DNA from: CAZAKZ01 sp964485695
GTDB lineage: Bacteria; Planctomycetota; JAFGQW01
Assembly (NCBI GenBank): GCA_964485695.1
Contig: CAZAKZ010000067.1
Location: 1 to 28,484, forward strand
Direction: 5' to 3'
Length of the DNA: 28,484 nucleotides
In this document: piece after piece, positions 1 through 7,341 of the stretch
Layout: every line of letters begins with the position of its first letter
How positions within the stretch are numbered: the first letter of the stretch is position 1
Made by a program: the position numbers and the translations under genes
Notes under the pieces: model-generated
Databases searched by the model: none
The model's input: only the letters and a program-made list of their open reading frames with translations
Told to the model about the DNA's origin: nothing

Positions 1-1021
1 CGCCCCTGGAGGACTACGGGCCTGGACGGGTCCGGTTAAATGGATACCCCCGAGCACCGTTGTCGCCCAGCAGAAACTCACCGACCCTTTTGATACGCTC
101 GATCTCGGCCGGTGGGTCAAGAGGCCCTCAATCGGGGGCCTGTCTCACGTCGTCCACGTGCCGGGAAAGCTGCGCCTGATCCTGGACGCCAAGAACAAAC
201 GGGGATTGGAGGCCGTCTGCTATGGCGGCTTCTATCTGAGCGGTGATTTCGATTTCCAGGTGGACTACAGCCTGCCCGTGTGGCCGTCGGGGGATCATTA
301 CGCGAAGATCTTGGTGCACGGTCTAGGGACGACGGCGTCGTGCTCGATACGACGCGAAACAAGACCTGGGGGAGATGCTTACAGAACCGTGTTCGGCAGA
401 TCGGTTCGGACAGTGCCTACAAAAGACCTCTCAGGCGCGCTCCGTCTGGTCCGCAAGGGCTCGACGTACTACGGTTACTATCGGACCTCGAGCGGGTGGA
501 GCCTCATCGCATCCGCCAGCGGAGGACTGCCGTCGTCGGTCGTCAGGGTCCAGCTGGGGCTCCTCACTCAAGTAGAGAACCTGGCAGCCGTGACCGTCGA
601 CTTCGACAACTTCGCGGCCACGGCAGCCACGATCACGCCGATCCTGTCGGGATCCGGCGCTCCGCGGCCGGGGGCCGTGGTCCGGCTCGACCTGGCTCCA
701 TTGTCCGAAATCACGAAACCATATTTTCTCGGCGCGTCTTTCGGCCTGGGGCCTATCCCGATCATCTACTACGGGATTGCTATCTGGGAACTCGCGCTGA
801 GCCCGGATCCGCTCCTCTGGGTTTCGTTGTCGGGCTCGCTCCCGACGATCTTCCGGGATTTCGCCGGCACGACCGATAAACAGGGAAAGGCGACAGCAAG
901 CATCCAGATCCCGGCGGAGCCGGCGCTTATCGGCCTGACGATCCACACCGCCTTCGCGACCTACAGTGGCCAACAGTTCACGGTCGTCTCAAACACATAC
1001 TCGTTCACGATCACGAAATAG
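1..1021 (+). CDS. Secreted concanavalin-like (DUF1349-type) protein with shared C-terminal domain, 5' truncated by window edge
   Basis: The reading frame is open from base 2, so the gene starts before the window. The first in-frame GTG, at 158, has no good ribosome site and cuts into the fold. The visible N-terminal part (TDPFD, GRWVKRPS, then GGFYLSGDFDFQVDY, GALRLVRKG, YYGYYRTSSGW, VTVDFDNFAA) reads like a jelly-roll of the LamG/DUF1349 kind: a beta sandwich in which one strand set carries LRLVR and the domain closes on a VDFDNF strand. The last about 120 residues (from SGSGAPRPGA to the end NTYSFTITK) form a separate beta-rich domain. Its GKATASIQIP and GLTIHT segments and N-x-x-x-F-T-I ending also occur in five other secreted proteins of the window. 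A surface or extracellular location is inferred; no catalytic function can be assigned. A 14-bp perfect palindrome lies just after the stop (1023-1036), without a T-tract. Confidence 0.8.
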   Translation, partial: APGGLRAWTGPVKWIPPSTVVAQQKLTDPFDTLDLGRWVKRPSIGGLSHVVHVPGKLRLILDAKNKRGLEAVCYGGFYLSGDFDFQVDYSLPVWPSGDHYAKILVHGLGTTASCSIRRETRPGGDAYRTVFGRSVRTVPTKDLSGALRLVRKGSTYYGYYRTSSGWSLIASASGGLPSSVVRVQLGLLTQVENLAAVTVDFDNFAATAATITPILSGSGAPRPGAVVRLDLAPLSEITKPYFLGASFGLGPIPIIYYGIAIWELALSPDPLLWVSLSGSLPTIFRDFAGTTDKQGKATASIQIPAEPALIGLTIHTAFATYSGQQFTVVSNTYSFTITK

Positions 1022-1166
1022 GCGAGGGCGCCCTCGAGGAGATCCCGTTGGCCAGTGTGTCTGCAGTTGCAGACCGCCGGCGTCGAGACAGCCTCCGGCG
1101 CCCCCTGACTGAACACACAAGGAATATCCGGGCCTCCCAGGCGTCCCACGGGCGAGGACCCGGACC

Positions 1167-1565
1167 ATGGAATCATCCCGATCCCCTTCCCTCCTGCATC
1201 GTTTCCTCCGGAACGCCGCAGCAGCGTTCTGCATCTTCCTTCTCAGCAAGGCTCTCTGCTCACCGTTCGTCCACATCAGGAAAAGTGAAGAAGCGAAGCA
1301 GGCCAAGGCCATCCACGACAGCACCGAGATCATGAAGGCCGTCAAGCTGTATCGCCTGGTACACGGCCGGCTGCCTGTATCGCTGGAGGCCATCGCCGAC
1401 CAGTTCGATGACGAAACGATACCGGAGGATCCCTGGGGGAAGCCGTATCGCTACGTCGTGAAGGCCGGAGGCGCCTTTCACATCGTCTGCCTGGGCGCGG
1501 ACGGCAAGCCGGGGGGAGAGGGATTCGACCGGGATCTGTGCTGCGGAGGCAAGAGACGGCGGTGA
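1167..1565 (+). CDS. GspG-like (T2SS major pseudopilin C-terminal domain) small membrane protein
   Basis: The protein has 132 residues and an ATG preceded by GAGGA about 9 nt upstream. A hydrophobic N-terminal segment (about residues 17-35, AAAAFCIFLLSKAL) is followed by an amphipathic helix with EIMKAVKLYRLVHGRLP, then the hallmark of the GspG C-terminal domain: EDPWGKPYRY (residues 87-96) and LGADGKPGGEG (109-119). In GspG the second stretch belongs to the calcium-binding beta region. Pseudopilins of type II secretion systems polymerise below the secretin, so the protein is expected at the inner membrane facing the periplasm. Unusually, there is no prepilin peptidase site (G-F-T-L-x-E) before the hydrophobic helix, so it may be an anchored GspG-like protein rather than a processed pilin. 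It is alone here; the nearest T2SS-like genes are gspL/gspM homologues at 11005-13425. Its stop lies 1 bp from the convergent hepT stop. Confidence 0.8.
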   Translation: MESSRSPSLLHRFLRNAAAAFCIFLLSKALCSPFVHIRKSEEAKQAKAIHDSTEIMKAVKLYRLVHGRLPVSLEAIADQFDDETIPEDPWGKPYRYVVKAGGAFHIVCLGADGKPGGEGFDRDLCCGGKRRR

Positions 1566-1566
1566 A

Positions 1567-1983
1567 TCAGGCGGTGCCCAGTCGCTGGCGAATCACCTTC
1601 ACGAAGGCGAGAAGATCGTCCAGGTGATTCTCGACGATGTCCTTCAGAACACCCGGATCGACGACCCGGTATCCGTGGACGACGATGTTGCGGAAGCCGA
1701 CCATGTCGCGCAGGGTTCCGACCTGTTCCCCATCGATCCATCCGTCTCCTGCAATCAGGTCGAAGAGCTCCCGGTTGGTGCTCGGTTCGCCCAGCCGCCG
1801 GTCCGAGACGATGTGAGATGCGACATCCATGGCCGCCTGGACCGCGACCTGGAGGGTGTGTTCCACGAAACGACGTTCCCTTACGTCCCGGTCGATATCT
1901 TCCGGCCGGGTGAGGTCGCGGAGTTCGCGGACGCAGGTCTCGATGAAAGCGAGTTTCTTGGCAATCAGATCCGGATCGTTCAT
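1567..1983 (-). CDS. hepT: HepT-like ribonuclease toxin (DUF86)
   Basis: This is a 138-residue all-helical protein of the HepT/DUF86 family. The family signature R-x4-H-x-Y is intact as R98-N-I-V-V-H103-G-Y105. In characterised HepT toxins the R and H form the HEPN RNase site, and the tyrosine is the residue AMPylated by the partner MntA. The start at 1983 is chosen because it begins the family's usual N-terminus (MNDPDLIAKKL), follows a GAAGGTGGG ribosome site and leaves a 7-nt gap after the antitoxin stop. A longer in-frame extension to 2109 would overlap mntA and has no family support. The gene follows mntA in the same minus-strand operon, the usual antitoxin-first order. The protein is expected in the cytoplasm as a dimer. 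It appears full length and functional. Confidence 0.9.
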   Translation of the reverse strand: MNDPDLIAKKLAFIETCVRELRDLTRPEDIDRDVRERRFVEHTLQVAVQAAMDVASHIVSDRRLGEPSTNRELFDLIAGDGWIDGEQVGTLRDMVGFRNIVVHGYRVVDPGVLKDIVENHLDDLLAFVKVIRQRLGTA

Positions 1984-1990
1984 CCCACCT

Positions 1991-2377
1991 TCACCCTGTT
2001 CGCCTATACAGCTTGAGTACGGGTTCGAGATCGAAGAAGCGGTTTCGCGCCAGAACCTCGAAGGCGATTCTTGCGGAAGGTTCCCGGTCGAGAACCAGTG
2101 TTCCATCACGGAGCACCCTGTGAACCAGGTCGACCGGCGCCCGGTTCAAAACGGCCAGGTCCACTCTTTTCCCGAGGTGCTTCTCGAGGTCCCCTTCCAG
2201 CCTGAGCCGGAGACCTTCGACAGTGGCAGGCGGATCCGTCTCCAGGAGCACGCCGATATCCACATCGCTGTCCGGCCGGGCCTCCCCGCGCGCGGCGCTT
2301 CCGTACAGATAGACCGCAACGACGTCCCCTGGATCGTCTCTGAAAAAGCGTCCGATGGCGTCTTCCAAGGCGGTCAT
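1991..2377 (-). CDS. mntA: MntA-type nucleotidyltransferase antitoxin
   Basis: This 128-residue minimal nucleotidyltransferase carries the complete polymerase-beta-like motif G-S-x10-D-x-D: G26-S27 in YLYGSAARGEA, then D38 and D40 in SDVDIGVL. A third carboxylate, D73, lies in GKRVDLAVL. Known MntA proteins neutralise HepT by transferring AMP groups to the tyrosine of its R-x4-H-x-Y motif. The gene is 7 nt upstream of hepT and the two are certainly co-transcribed. The start is uncertain: ATG at 2377 gives the usual compact N-terminus (MTALEDAIGRFF), while an in-frame GTG at 2422 would add 15 residues. Neither has a strong ribosome site; a GGAG lies about 20 nt before the ATG. Nothing suggests loss of function. 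Confidence 0.9.
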   Translation of the reverse strand: MTALEDAIGRFFRDDPGDVVAVYLYGSAARGEARPDSDVDIGVLLETDPPATVEGLRLRLEGDLEKHLGKRVDLAVLNRAPVDLVHRVLRDGTLVLDREPSARIAFEVLARNRFFDLEPVLKLYRRTG

Positions 2378-2474
2378 GACAATACGTCCGGCTACTCCAG
2401 CCAAGCGAGTATCGAGGCACACCCGACACCCTATCCTTTAGTTCCGGTTTCGTCAAATCCGTTGATCGGGGGAT

Positions 2475-3092
2475 TCAGAACCTGAACTCGCCCCGCCCCA
2501 CGGACTTCAGGTGGCCTTTTGCCCGCACGCGCCGGGCAAAGGGCCGGGGGTCCAGGCGCTTCCCCAGCACGATCTCGCAGGTCTCCCGGAGGGTCTTCAT
2601 GGAAAAGGGCCGCGGCAGGAGGGGCCGGAGGGTGCGCGGATCCTCGAGGCGTTCGCGCACCGTCTTCAGAGCCGTCCCCAGCAGGAGGCGGTGGTCGAAG
2701 GCCAGCGGCGGCGGACGCCGCACCGGGAACCACCCCACGTCGGCGGCGTCGTCGCCGGCCCGGGGTCGGACCCGGTCGTGGTTGACCAGGGCATAGTAGC
2801 CCACGGAAATGGTGCGGCCGCGAGGGTCCCGCCCCGGCGTGCCGAAGGCCCCGAACTGGTGCAGGGCCGCGGCCGTGACGCCGGTCTCCTCCTCGAGTTC
2901 CCGGCGCGCTGCGGCCTCGAGGTCCTCGTCGATGTCCACGAATCCGCCGGGCAGCGCCCACTGCCCCTGGAAGGGCTCGTCGCCGCGGCGGATGAGAAGC
3001 ACCTGGAACCGGTCATCGCGGAGGGTGAAGATCGCCATGTCCACGCACACGGCGGGACGCGGATAGTCGTAGGTGTATCGCTTCCTGGCCAT
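2475..3092 (-). CDS. Nudix hydrolase with C-terminal winged-helix-like extension (ADP-ribose pyrophosphatase/NrtR-like)
   Basis: The protein has 205 residues. The Nudix box G-x5-E-x7-R-E-U-x-E-E-x-G-U is perfect between G50 and V72 (GGFVDID, then RRELEEETGV), so metal-dependent hydrolysis of a nucleoside diphosphate derivative is expected. The N-terminal YDYPRPAVCVDMAIF and the roughly 60-residue basic C-terminal region (from about 145: RPFSMKTLRETCEIVLGKRLDPRPFARRV) match the Nudix plus winged-helix layout of NrtR-like proteins and their enzymatic relatives. NrtR repressors often have a broken Nudix box. This one is intact, so an enzyme, or an enzyme with a regulatory tail, is more likely than a pure repressor. 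TAGGAG lies about 10 nt before the ATG. It begins 20 nt after the deacetylase stop on the same strand, so read-through from that cluster is possible. No NAD genes are nearby. Confidence 0.88.
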   Translation of the reverse strand: MARKRYTYDYPRPAVCVDMAIFTLRDDRFQVLLIRRGDEPFQGQWALPGGFVDIDEDLEAAARRELEEETGVTAAALHQFGAFGTPGRDPRGRTISVGYYALVNHDRVRPRAGDDAADVGWFPVRRPPPLAFDHRLLLGTALKTVRERLEDPRTLRPLLPRPFSMKTLRETCEIVLGKRLDPRPFARRVRAKGHLKSVGRGEFRF

Positions 3093-3112
3093 GTTCCGGG
3101 ACTCCTACCGGG

Positions 3113-4123
3113 TCACGCCCGGGCCGACAGCTCCATCTTGAGCGCCAGCACGGGTATGGAATAGGGATGGGGTGTCCAGCGGCGAAGGTCAAAGGGATTT
3201 CCTCCGGGCAGGTTGGCTTCGAATCCCCGTGAACCGGCGCACACGAATCCCTCGCTCTCGAGATAGGCCTCGATGTCGGGGTTGAAGTCGGCGGCATCAC
3301 CATTGGGGTAGGCGAAGGTCTTGCACGGCAGATCCGTCTCCGCCTCGATGGTTAAAGCCCCTTCGCGGATCTCTCGCTTTGCATCCTCCAGGGGCAGCCG
3401 CGTCAGGATGGCGTGGTTCACCGTGTGGCCGCCGAAGGTGATGTTGCGGCGGGTCATGGCCCGGACGCCGTCCCAGTCCAGCATGTCCCCGGTCAGGCTG
3501 GAATAGTCCGGCACACCGGCCTGGACGCGTAAGCTCTCCACTGCGTCCACCTTCTCCGTCTCCGGCACCTCCTTCAGGGCCCGGCATGCGTGCAGAACGG
3601 CTTCCAGCCTGGCCGGGAGGGTCTCGAGGTGGAGGTGCACTTCCCGGTCCCCCACCTCCAGAACCAGGTGGTCCTGGCGCGTCTTCTCGAGGATGCACGC
3701 CACCCGGTCGTGCCACAGGGGCCGGTCGGTGCCGATGGCCGACGTGGCCAGGAACACGGTGGCAGGCAGGCCGTACTTCTCCAGGACGGGGAGTGCCAGG
3801 TCCAGGTTGTCCCGGTAGCCGTCGTCGAAGGTGATGGCCAGGGCGTCGGCCAGTGGCTCCCGGTTCCGGGACCGCTCGGCCAGCTCCGCCAGGGGCAGAA
3901 CCCGGTAATGCCGGGCCAGAAACGCGCAGCACGCCTCGAAGTCGCGAAGGGCTACGCCGGGGTAGAAAGGCCCCCTTGCCTCGCCGATGCGGTGATAGCA
4001 GAAGACGTGAAAACCGCGCCTGGCGCCCGGCCGGCGAGCGATCTTCCGCAAGTATGCAGCGCCTCCGCCGTAGCAGGCTGCACGCGCAATGAGGTTCTTC
4101 AACGCCGCCTTGATGGTGGTCAT
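3113..4123 (-). CDS. Polysaccharide deacetylase (NodB-homology, carbohydrate esterase 4)
   Basis: The protein has 336 residues. The NodB fold signatures are visible: YHRIGE near residue 43, the metal/catalytic motif TFDDGYRDN with D100 and D101, the zinc-binding pair in GGHTVNH (H233, H237) and FAYPNGDAADF as the third motif. CE4 enzymes remove N- or O-acetyl groups from surface glycans. The layout with a central insertion resembles deacetylases of exopolysaccharide gene clusters. No cleavable signal peptide is evident; the N-terminus (MTTIKAALKN) is only weakly hydrophobic, so the cellular side is uncertain. The start at 4123 follows AAGAAGGG by a few nt and lies 10 nt after the carbamoyltransferase stop. 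A longer frame to 4201 would overlap that gene. It is co-transcribed with the carbamoyltransferase and probably with the CDP-alcohol phosphatidyltransferase, pointing to one surface glycolipid or polysaccharide tailoring pathway. Confidence 0.9.
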   Translation of the reverse strand: MTTIKAALKNLIARAACYGGGAAYLRKIARRPGARRGFHVFCYHRIGEARGPFYPGVALRDFEACCAFLARHYRVLPLAELAERSRNREPLADALAITFDDGYRDNLDLALPVLEKYGLPATVFLATSAIGTDRPLWHDRVACILEKTRQDHLVLEVGDREVHLHLETLPARLEAVLHACRALKEVPETEKVDAVESLRVQAGVPDYSSLTGDMLDWDGVRAMTRRNITFGGHTVNHAILTRLPLEDAKREIREGALTIEAETDLPCKTFAYPNGDAADFNPDIEAYLESEGFVCAGSRGFEANLPGGNPFDLRRWTPHPYSIPVLALKMELSARA

Positions 4124-4133
4124 CGGGCCCTTC

Positions 4134-5858
4134 TTACTTCGCCGCCTCCTGGGCCGTTTCCCCCACCCGGTCACCTGCGTCTCCGGAAACCAGGAGGTCA
4201 TCCAGCACGAGATAGGGCAGCCGACCGAGGCGGAAGGCCCTGAGGGCGTCCGCGGGTGTCTTCACGATCGGCTCCTCGTGCATGTTGAAGCTGGTGTTGA
4301 TCACCGTGGGAATACCGGTGCGCTCGTAGTAGGCCTTGAGGATGTCGTAGAAACCAGGATTGTGGTCCGGGTGGAGCAGCTGGGGCCGGGCCGTGCCGTC
4401 GACGTGGACGGCGGCCGGACTCTTCTCTTTCATGAAGTCGGTGCAATCAAAGGTGATGGTCATGAACTCGGCGGTATACTCCGCCCCCGCATGGTTGAGG
4501 TAGCACCGGTGGGCCTCCTCGATGAGGGTGGCCGGAGCAAAAGGCATGAACTCGCTCCGTCCCAGGCGTTTGTTGAGCCAGTCGTTGACGTCCGGGTCGG
4601 TGGCGGGGTAGAGGATCGAGCGGTTTCCGAGGGCGCGCGGGCCGTATTCCATGGCGCCGGCGTACCGGGCCACCACGTTGTTGCCCTGGAGGAGTTCGGC
4701 AATGCGATCGGCCGGATTGGCCATGCGCTCGAACTCCACACCCTCGGCCTCGAGGAGGGCCTCGATCTCTCCCTCGGGCGCCGGCGGTGCCAGGAACGCG
4801 TTCTCCAGGCGGAAGGGCCGCACCCGGCCGCGCTTCATGAGAGCGGCCAGGGCCGCGCCCATGCCTGTTCCTCCGTCCCCCATGCCCGGATGGACGTAGA
4901 CCGACTCCACTCCGGGTATCTCGTAGATCCTCTGGTTGAGCTTGACGTTGGCGAAGACGCCCCCGGCCAGAGCCACCCGCTTCATGCCGGTCTCGCGCAC
5001 GTGGTGGGCCACGAAGTCCGTGACCACGCTCTCCAGAACCGTCTGGTATGCGGAGGCGACCTGCTCCCGGCTGAAGTTCCGGCAAAGTTCCTGCGTGAAC
5101 CGGTTGTCGAATGCGCAACGGAACCGGAAATCCCCCGGCGTCCGGTGGAACCGGGCCAGGACCCGGTCCAGGATCTCGCCGGGCTCGGCGTACGCGGCCA
5201 GACCCACTACCTTGCCTTCGTGCCGGTTCATCCTGAATCCCAGCCCCTCGGTGACCTCGGCGTAGAACATGCCCATGCTGTGCGGGAACGGGATGTCCTT
5301 GATGCGGCGAACGCCCTTCTCTGCGTCGGCAAGGCTGACGCTGCCGGCCAGCCCTGAGCCGTACCAGTCCACCGTGATCACCAGGGCGTCCGGATAATTG
5401 GACGTGTAAAACGTGCCGGCGGCGTGGGCCTCGTGGTGCTCGATGATCTCCTTCTTCTCCAGCAGGCCCAGGGCCCGGAGCTCCCGGTCCAGCTCGGTGT
5501 GGAAGCGTCTGTGGGCCAGGATGCTGTCCCGGGTCCACCGGCCATGGCGGAGGATGTGGACCAGCTTGCTCTTCAAGGGAAGGCCTGAGAAAAGCGTGGG
5601 GCCGAGCTCCCGCAAGTAGGCCCCCAGGATCTGCCGCCCCTCCCTGGGCCAGGGGCTGAAGGGATACGCAACCACGTCGATGTCGGAGGGTTTCAGTCCC
5701 GCCCGGTCCAGGAGTTCCTTGACCGCGGCTCCCGGGAATCCCTTGTGGAGCTTTTTTCGGGAAATACGCTCCTCGCCCATGGCGAAAACGAGCCTGTCAT
5801 CCACGACCAGAGCCGCATTGGCGTCGTTGTCCAGGGCGGAAATACCGAGTATGTTCAT
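4134..5858 (-). CDS. NodU/CmcH-family O-carbamoyltransferase
   Basis: The protein has 574 residues, the usual family length. The N-terminal Kae1/YrdC-associated ASKHA-like domain begins MNILGISALDNDANAAL, has the metal-binding HHEAHA (141-146), LAGGVFANVKLNQ (298-309) and MGDGGTGMGAAL (326-337). The C-terminal half has the family hallmark EYGPRALGNRSIL (about 404-416) and INTSFNMHEEPIV. Such enzymes form carbamoyl-adenylate from carbamoyl phosphate and ATP and transfer the carbamoyl group to a hydroxyl of a sugar or natural product. The acceptor here is unknown; neighbours suggest a cell-surface sugar. One oddity is that the usual D-G-x-G-E stretch of the N-terminal domain reads TVDWYGSGLAG (from 162). 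The gene is the middle member of a minus-strand set, 69 nt after the phosphatidyltransferase and 10 nt before the deacetylase. Confidence 0.93.
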   Translation of the reverse strand: MNILGISALDNDANAALVVDDRLVFAMGEERISRKKLHKGFPGAAVKELLDRAGLKPSDIDVVAYPFSPWPREGRQILGAYLRELGPTLFSGLPLKSKLVHILRHGRWTRDSILAHRRFHTELDRELRALGLLEKKEIIEHHEAHAAGTFYTSNYPDALVITVDWYGSGLAGSVSLADAEKGVRRIKDIPFPHSMGMFYAEVTEGLGFRMNRHEGKVVGLAAYAEPGEILDRVLARFHRTPGDFRFRCAFDNRFTQELCRNFSREQVASAYQTVLESVVTDFVAHHVRETGMKRVALAGGVFANVKLNQRIYEIPGVESVYVHPGMGDGGTGMGAALAALMKRGRVRPFRLENAFLAPPAPEGEIEALLEAEGVEFERMANPADRIAELLQGNNVVARYAGAMEYGPRALGNRSILYPATDPDVNDWLNKRLGRSEFMPFAPATLIEEAHRCYLNHAGAEYTAEFMTITFDCTDFMKEKSPAAVHVDGTARPQLLHPDHNPGFYDILKAYYERTGIPTVINTSFNMHEEPIVKTPADALRAFRLGRLPYLVLDDLLVSGDAGDRVGETAQEAAK

Positions 5859-5927
5859 TTCATTGCACTCCCCGACAGACTGTACGGGCAGGCCGTTTCG
5901 TTTTGGATTTCGCGTTCATGGAACACG

Positions 5928-6818
5928 TCAGGAGTCCCCTTTTTCGGATATCTTCTCCAACTTTTCGTTCAAAACCGTGATGCGGTCGAGCATTCTTCCG
6001 GTGGTCATGTCCGTGAGGAGATGATCCAGGAAGTGCAGGGGCAGAGCCACGGCGTAGAACAGGAACAAGGCCATCTTGAATCCGAGCCAGGCAGGCCACC
6101 CCGCCGGTAGAGAGACAATCAGATCCAGTCCGGCCGCCGCCAGGAACAGGACCAGATAGACGTCGAAGTTCAGCACCAGGCTCCGGATCAGCCCGAGACT
6201 CGGCTTGGGGCTCGCCACCTCCCTGCCGGGCTCACCGTCCTCGTGCTGCCTGGCGGATCGACGGTGGTGAAATCTTTCCAAGGCCTCCGGGTCCGGGTGG
6301 AGCAGGAACTTGTTGCAGAAGATCACATGGTGGAGGTCGGAACTGATCTTCGTGAAGAGGACGGCCAGCATCGGAGCAAGGGATACATACAGGGGCCACA
6401 TTCCGTTGACGGCCGGATCCCTGGCCAGGCCGATACCCAGGCAGAGGAACATGGCACATTTCACCAGGATGTGAGCCATGTAATCGTAGTAGGCCGCTTT
6501 CAGGTGGCTGCAGCGGTGGTACCTGGCCAGCTCTCCATCCACGCAGTCGAACAGGTAATACGTCTCCAGGAGAAAGAATCCTGCCACCTGCCACCACCCG
6601 GGAATGACGAGCAGAGCCGCCCCTGCCAGGCCGTTGAACAGCATGAGAAAACTGGCCACGTTGGCGGACCATCCCCTTGCGAGGAAGAACCGGGTGATGA
6701 AGATGGAAATCCGGGAGCCGTAGAGCTTCCCTGTCAGGTCGTTCCGGTACTCCACCGGCTCCTGAACCAGCCTCCTCAGCTCCTGGATACTCTCCACCCG
6801 TGGCGGTGTCTTTTCCAT
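5928..6818 (-). CDS. CDP-alcohol phosphatidyltransferase family membrane protein
   Basis: The protein has 296 residues with several hydrophobic spans (about 52-75, 78-97, 118-140 and two near the C-terminus). The family motif D-x2-D-G-x2-A-R-x8-G-x3-D-x3-D is recognisable as D91-C-V-D94-G95-E-L-A98-R99 followed by A108, D112 and H116. The usual glycine is therefore alanine and the last aspartate, normally the proposed catalytic base, is histidine. The other three metal-binding aspartates remain. Enzymes of this family swap the CMP of a CDP-alcohol or CDP-diacylglycerol for an alcohol acceptor in the inner membrane. The substrate here is unknown and the His variant may mark a subfamily. ATG 6818 is preferred; a TTG at 6845 would add nine residues. 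Neither has a clear ribosome site. It is the first gene of the minus-strand surface-tailoring set. Confidence 0.85.
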   Translation of the reverse strand: MEKTPPRVESIQELRRLVQEPVEYRNDLTGKLYGSRISIFITRFFLARGWSANVASFLMLFNGLAGAALLVIPGWWQVAGFFLLETYYLFDCVDGELARYHRCSHLKAAYYDYMAHILVKCAMFLCLGIGLARDPAVNGMWPLYVSLAPMLAVLFTKISSDLHHVIFCNKFLLHPDPEALERFHHRRSARQHEDGEPGREVASPKPSLGLIRSLVLNFDVYLVLFLAAAGLDLIVSLPAGWPAWLGFKMALFLFYAVALPLHFLDHLLTDMTTGRMLDRITVLNEKLEKISEKGDS

Positions 6819-7341
6819 GGCGGTCGTGATGGTCTCTATCCCCAAAGGTAGTGACGGAAACGGGCGTGGCGTAAATCTCAGTTAGTTATTTAACCACAAG
6901 AGCTTACGTCCGTCAACCTGGCTTCCGTCCACGGTTCCGTGCTGGGCTCTTTCACGGGTCTCGAAAAGAGAACGAATATTTCCAGCACTTCTTTCATCGG
7001 ACGGATGGATCACCGGTGTCAAGCTCGGATCCGAACCAGTGCCCGGTTCAGGGCAACCCTCGGGTGAAACAACCATGATAGACGCTAACCCCTAGAAACA
7101 AAAAGAGTAATGCTACAGATTAAGTGAGAAAGGTTGACCTCTCGATGCAAGAAGACGATTCTTTTCAAATCGGGACGGGCGGATTTTCGCCGGAAACCGT
7201 CCCCCAATCCACTGTCCGTCGCATGAATCAGGCCTCTGGCCCGGATTCGATCAGGCGCCCGGTGCTCCGGCGGTCAGGTGTGAAACGGTAGTGAAGTTCC
7301 CGTTGGGTAGCCTCAACAGGGGGCGAAGCAGGGAGAATTCA
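6819..7341. other. Intergenic region between divergent phosphatidyltransferase and clpP
   Basis: About 520 nt without a convincing gene, more AT-rich than the flanks (for example 6885-6900 and 7085-7130), and must hold the promoters of both divergent units. A 48-codon frame from ATG 7145 to TAG 7291 has no good ribosome site and no recognisable protein. A possible rightward promoter is listed separately. No tRNA-like, riboswitch-like or repeat structure was recognised. Confidence 0.5.
7134..7162 (+). promoter_or_regulatory. Possible sigma-70-like promoter for clpP
   Basis: TTGACC (7134-7139, 5 of 6 to the -35 consensus), 17-nt spacer, then GATTCT (7157-7162, 3 of 6 to the -10 consensus). It lies in the AT-rich part of the gap, about 180 nt before the clpP start. 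Support is positional and by consensus only. Confidence 0.3.

Noticed and set aside
1023..1036. 14-bp perfect palindrome after the first gene
   Set aside because: No T-tract and no known site; GC-rich palindromes are expected by chance here.
4089..5357. Long open frame on + opposite the carbamoyltransferase
   Set aside because: Antisense shadow of a well-conserved gene; composition follows the codon pattern of the real strand.
7145..7291. 48-codon frame upstream of clpP
   Set aside because: No ribosome site at a useful distance, no recognisable protein, and it ends just where an unconserved clpP extension begins; most likely chance.
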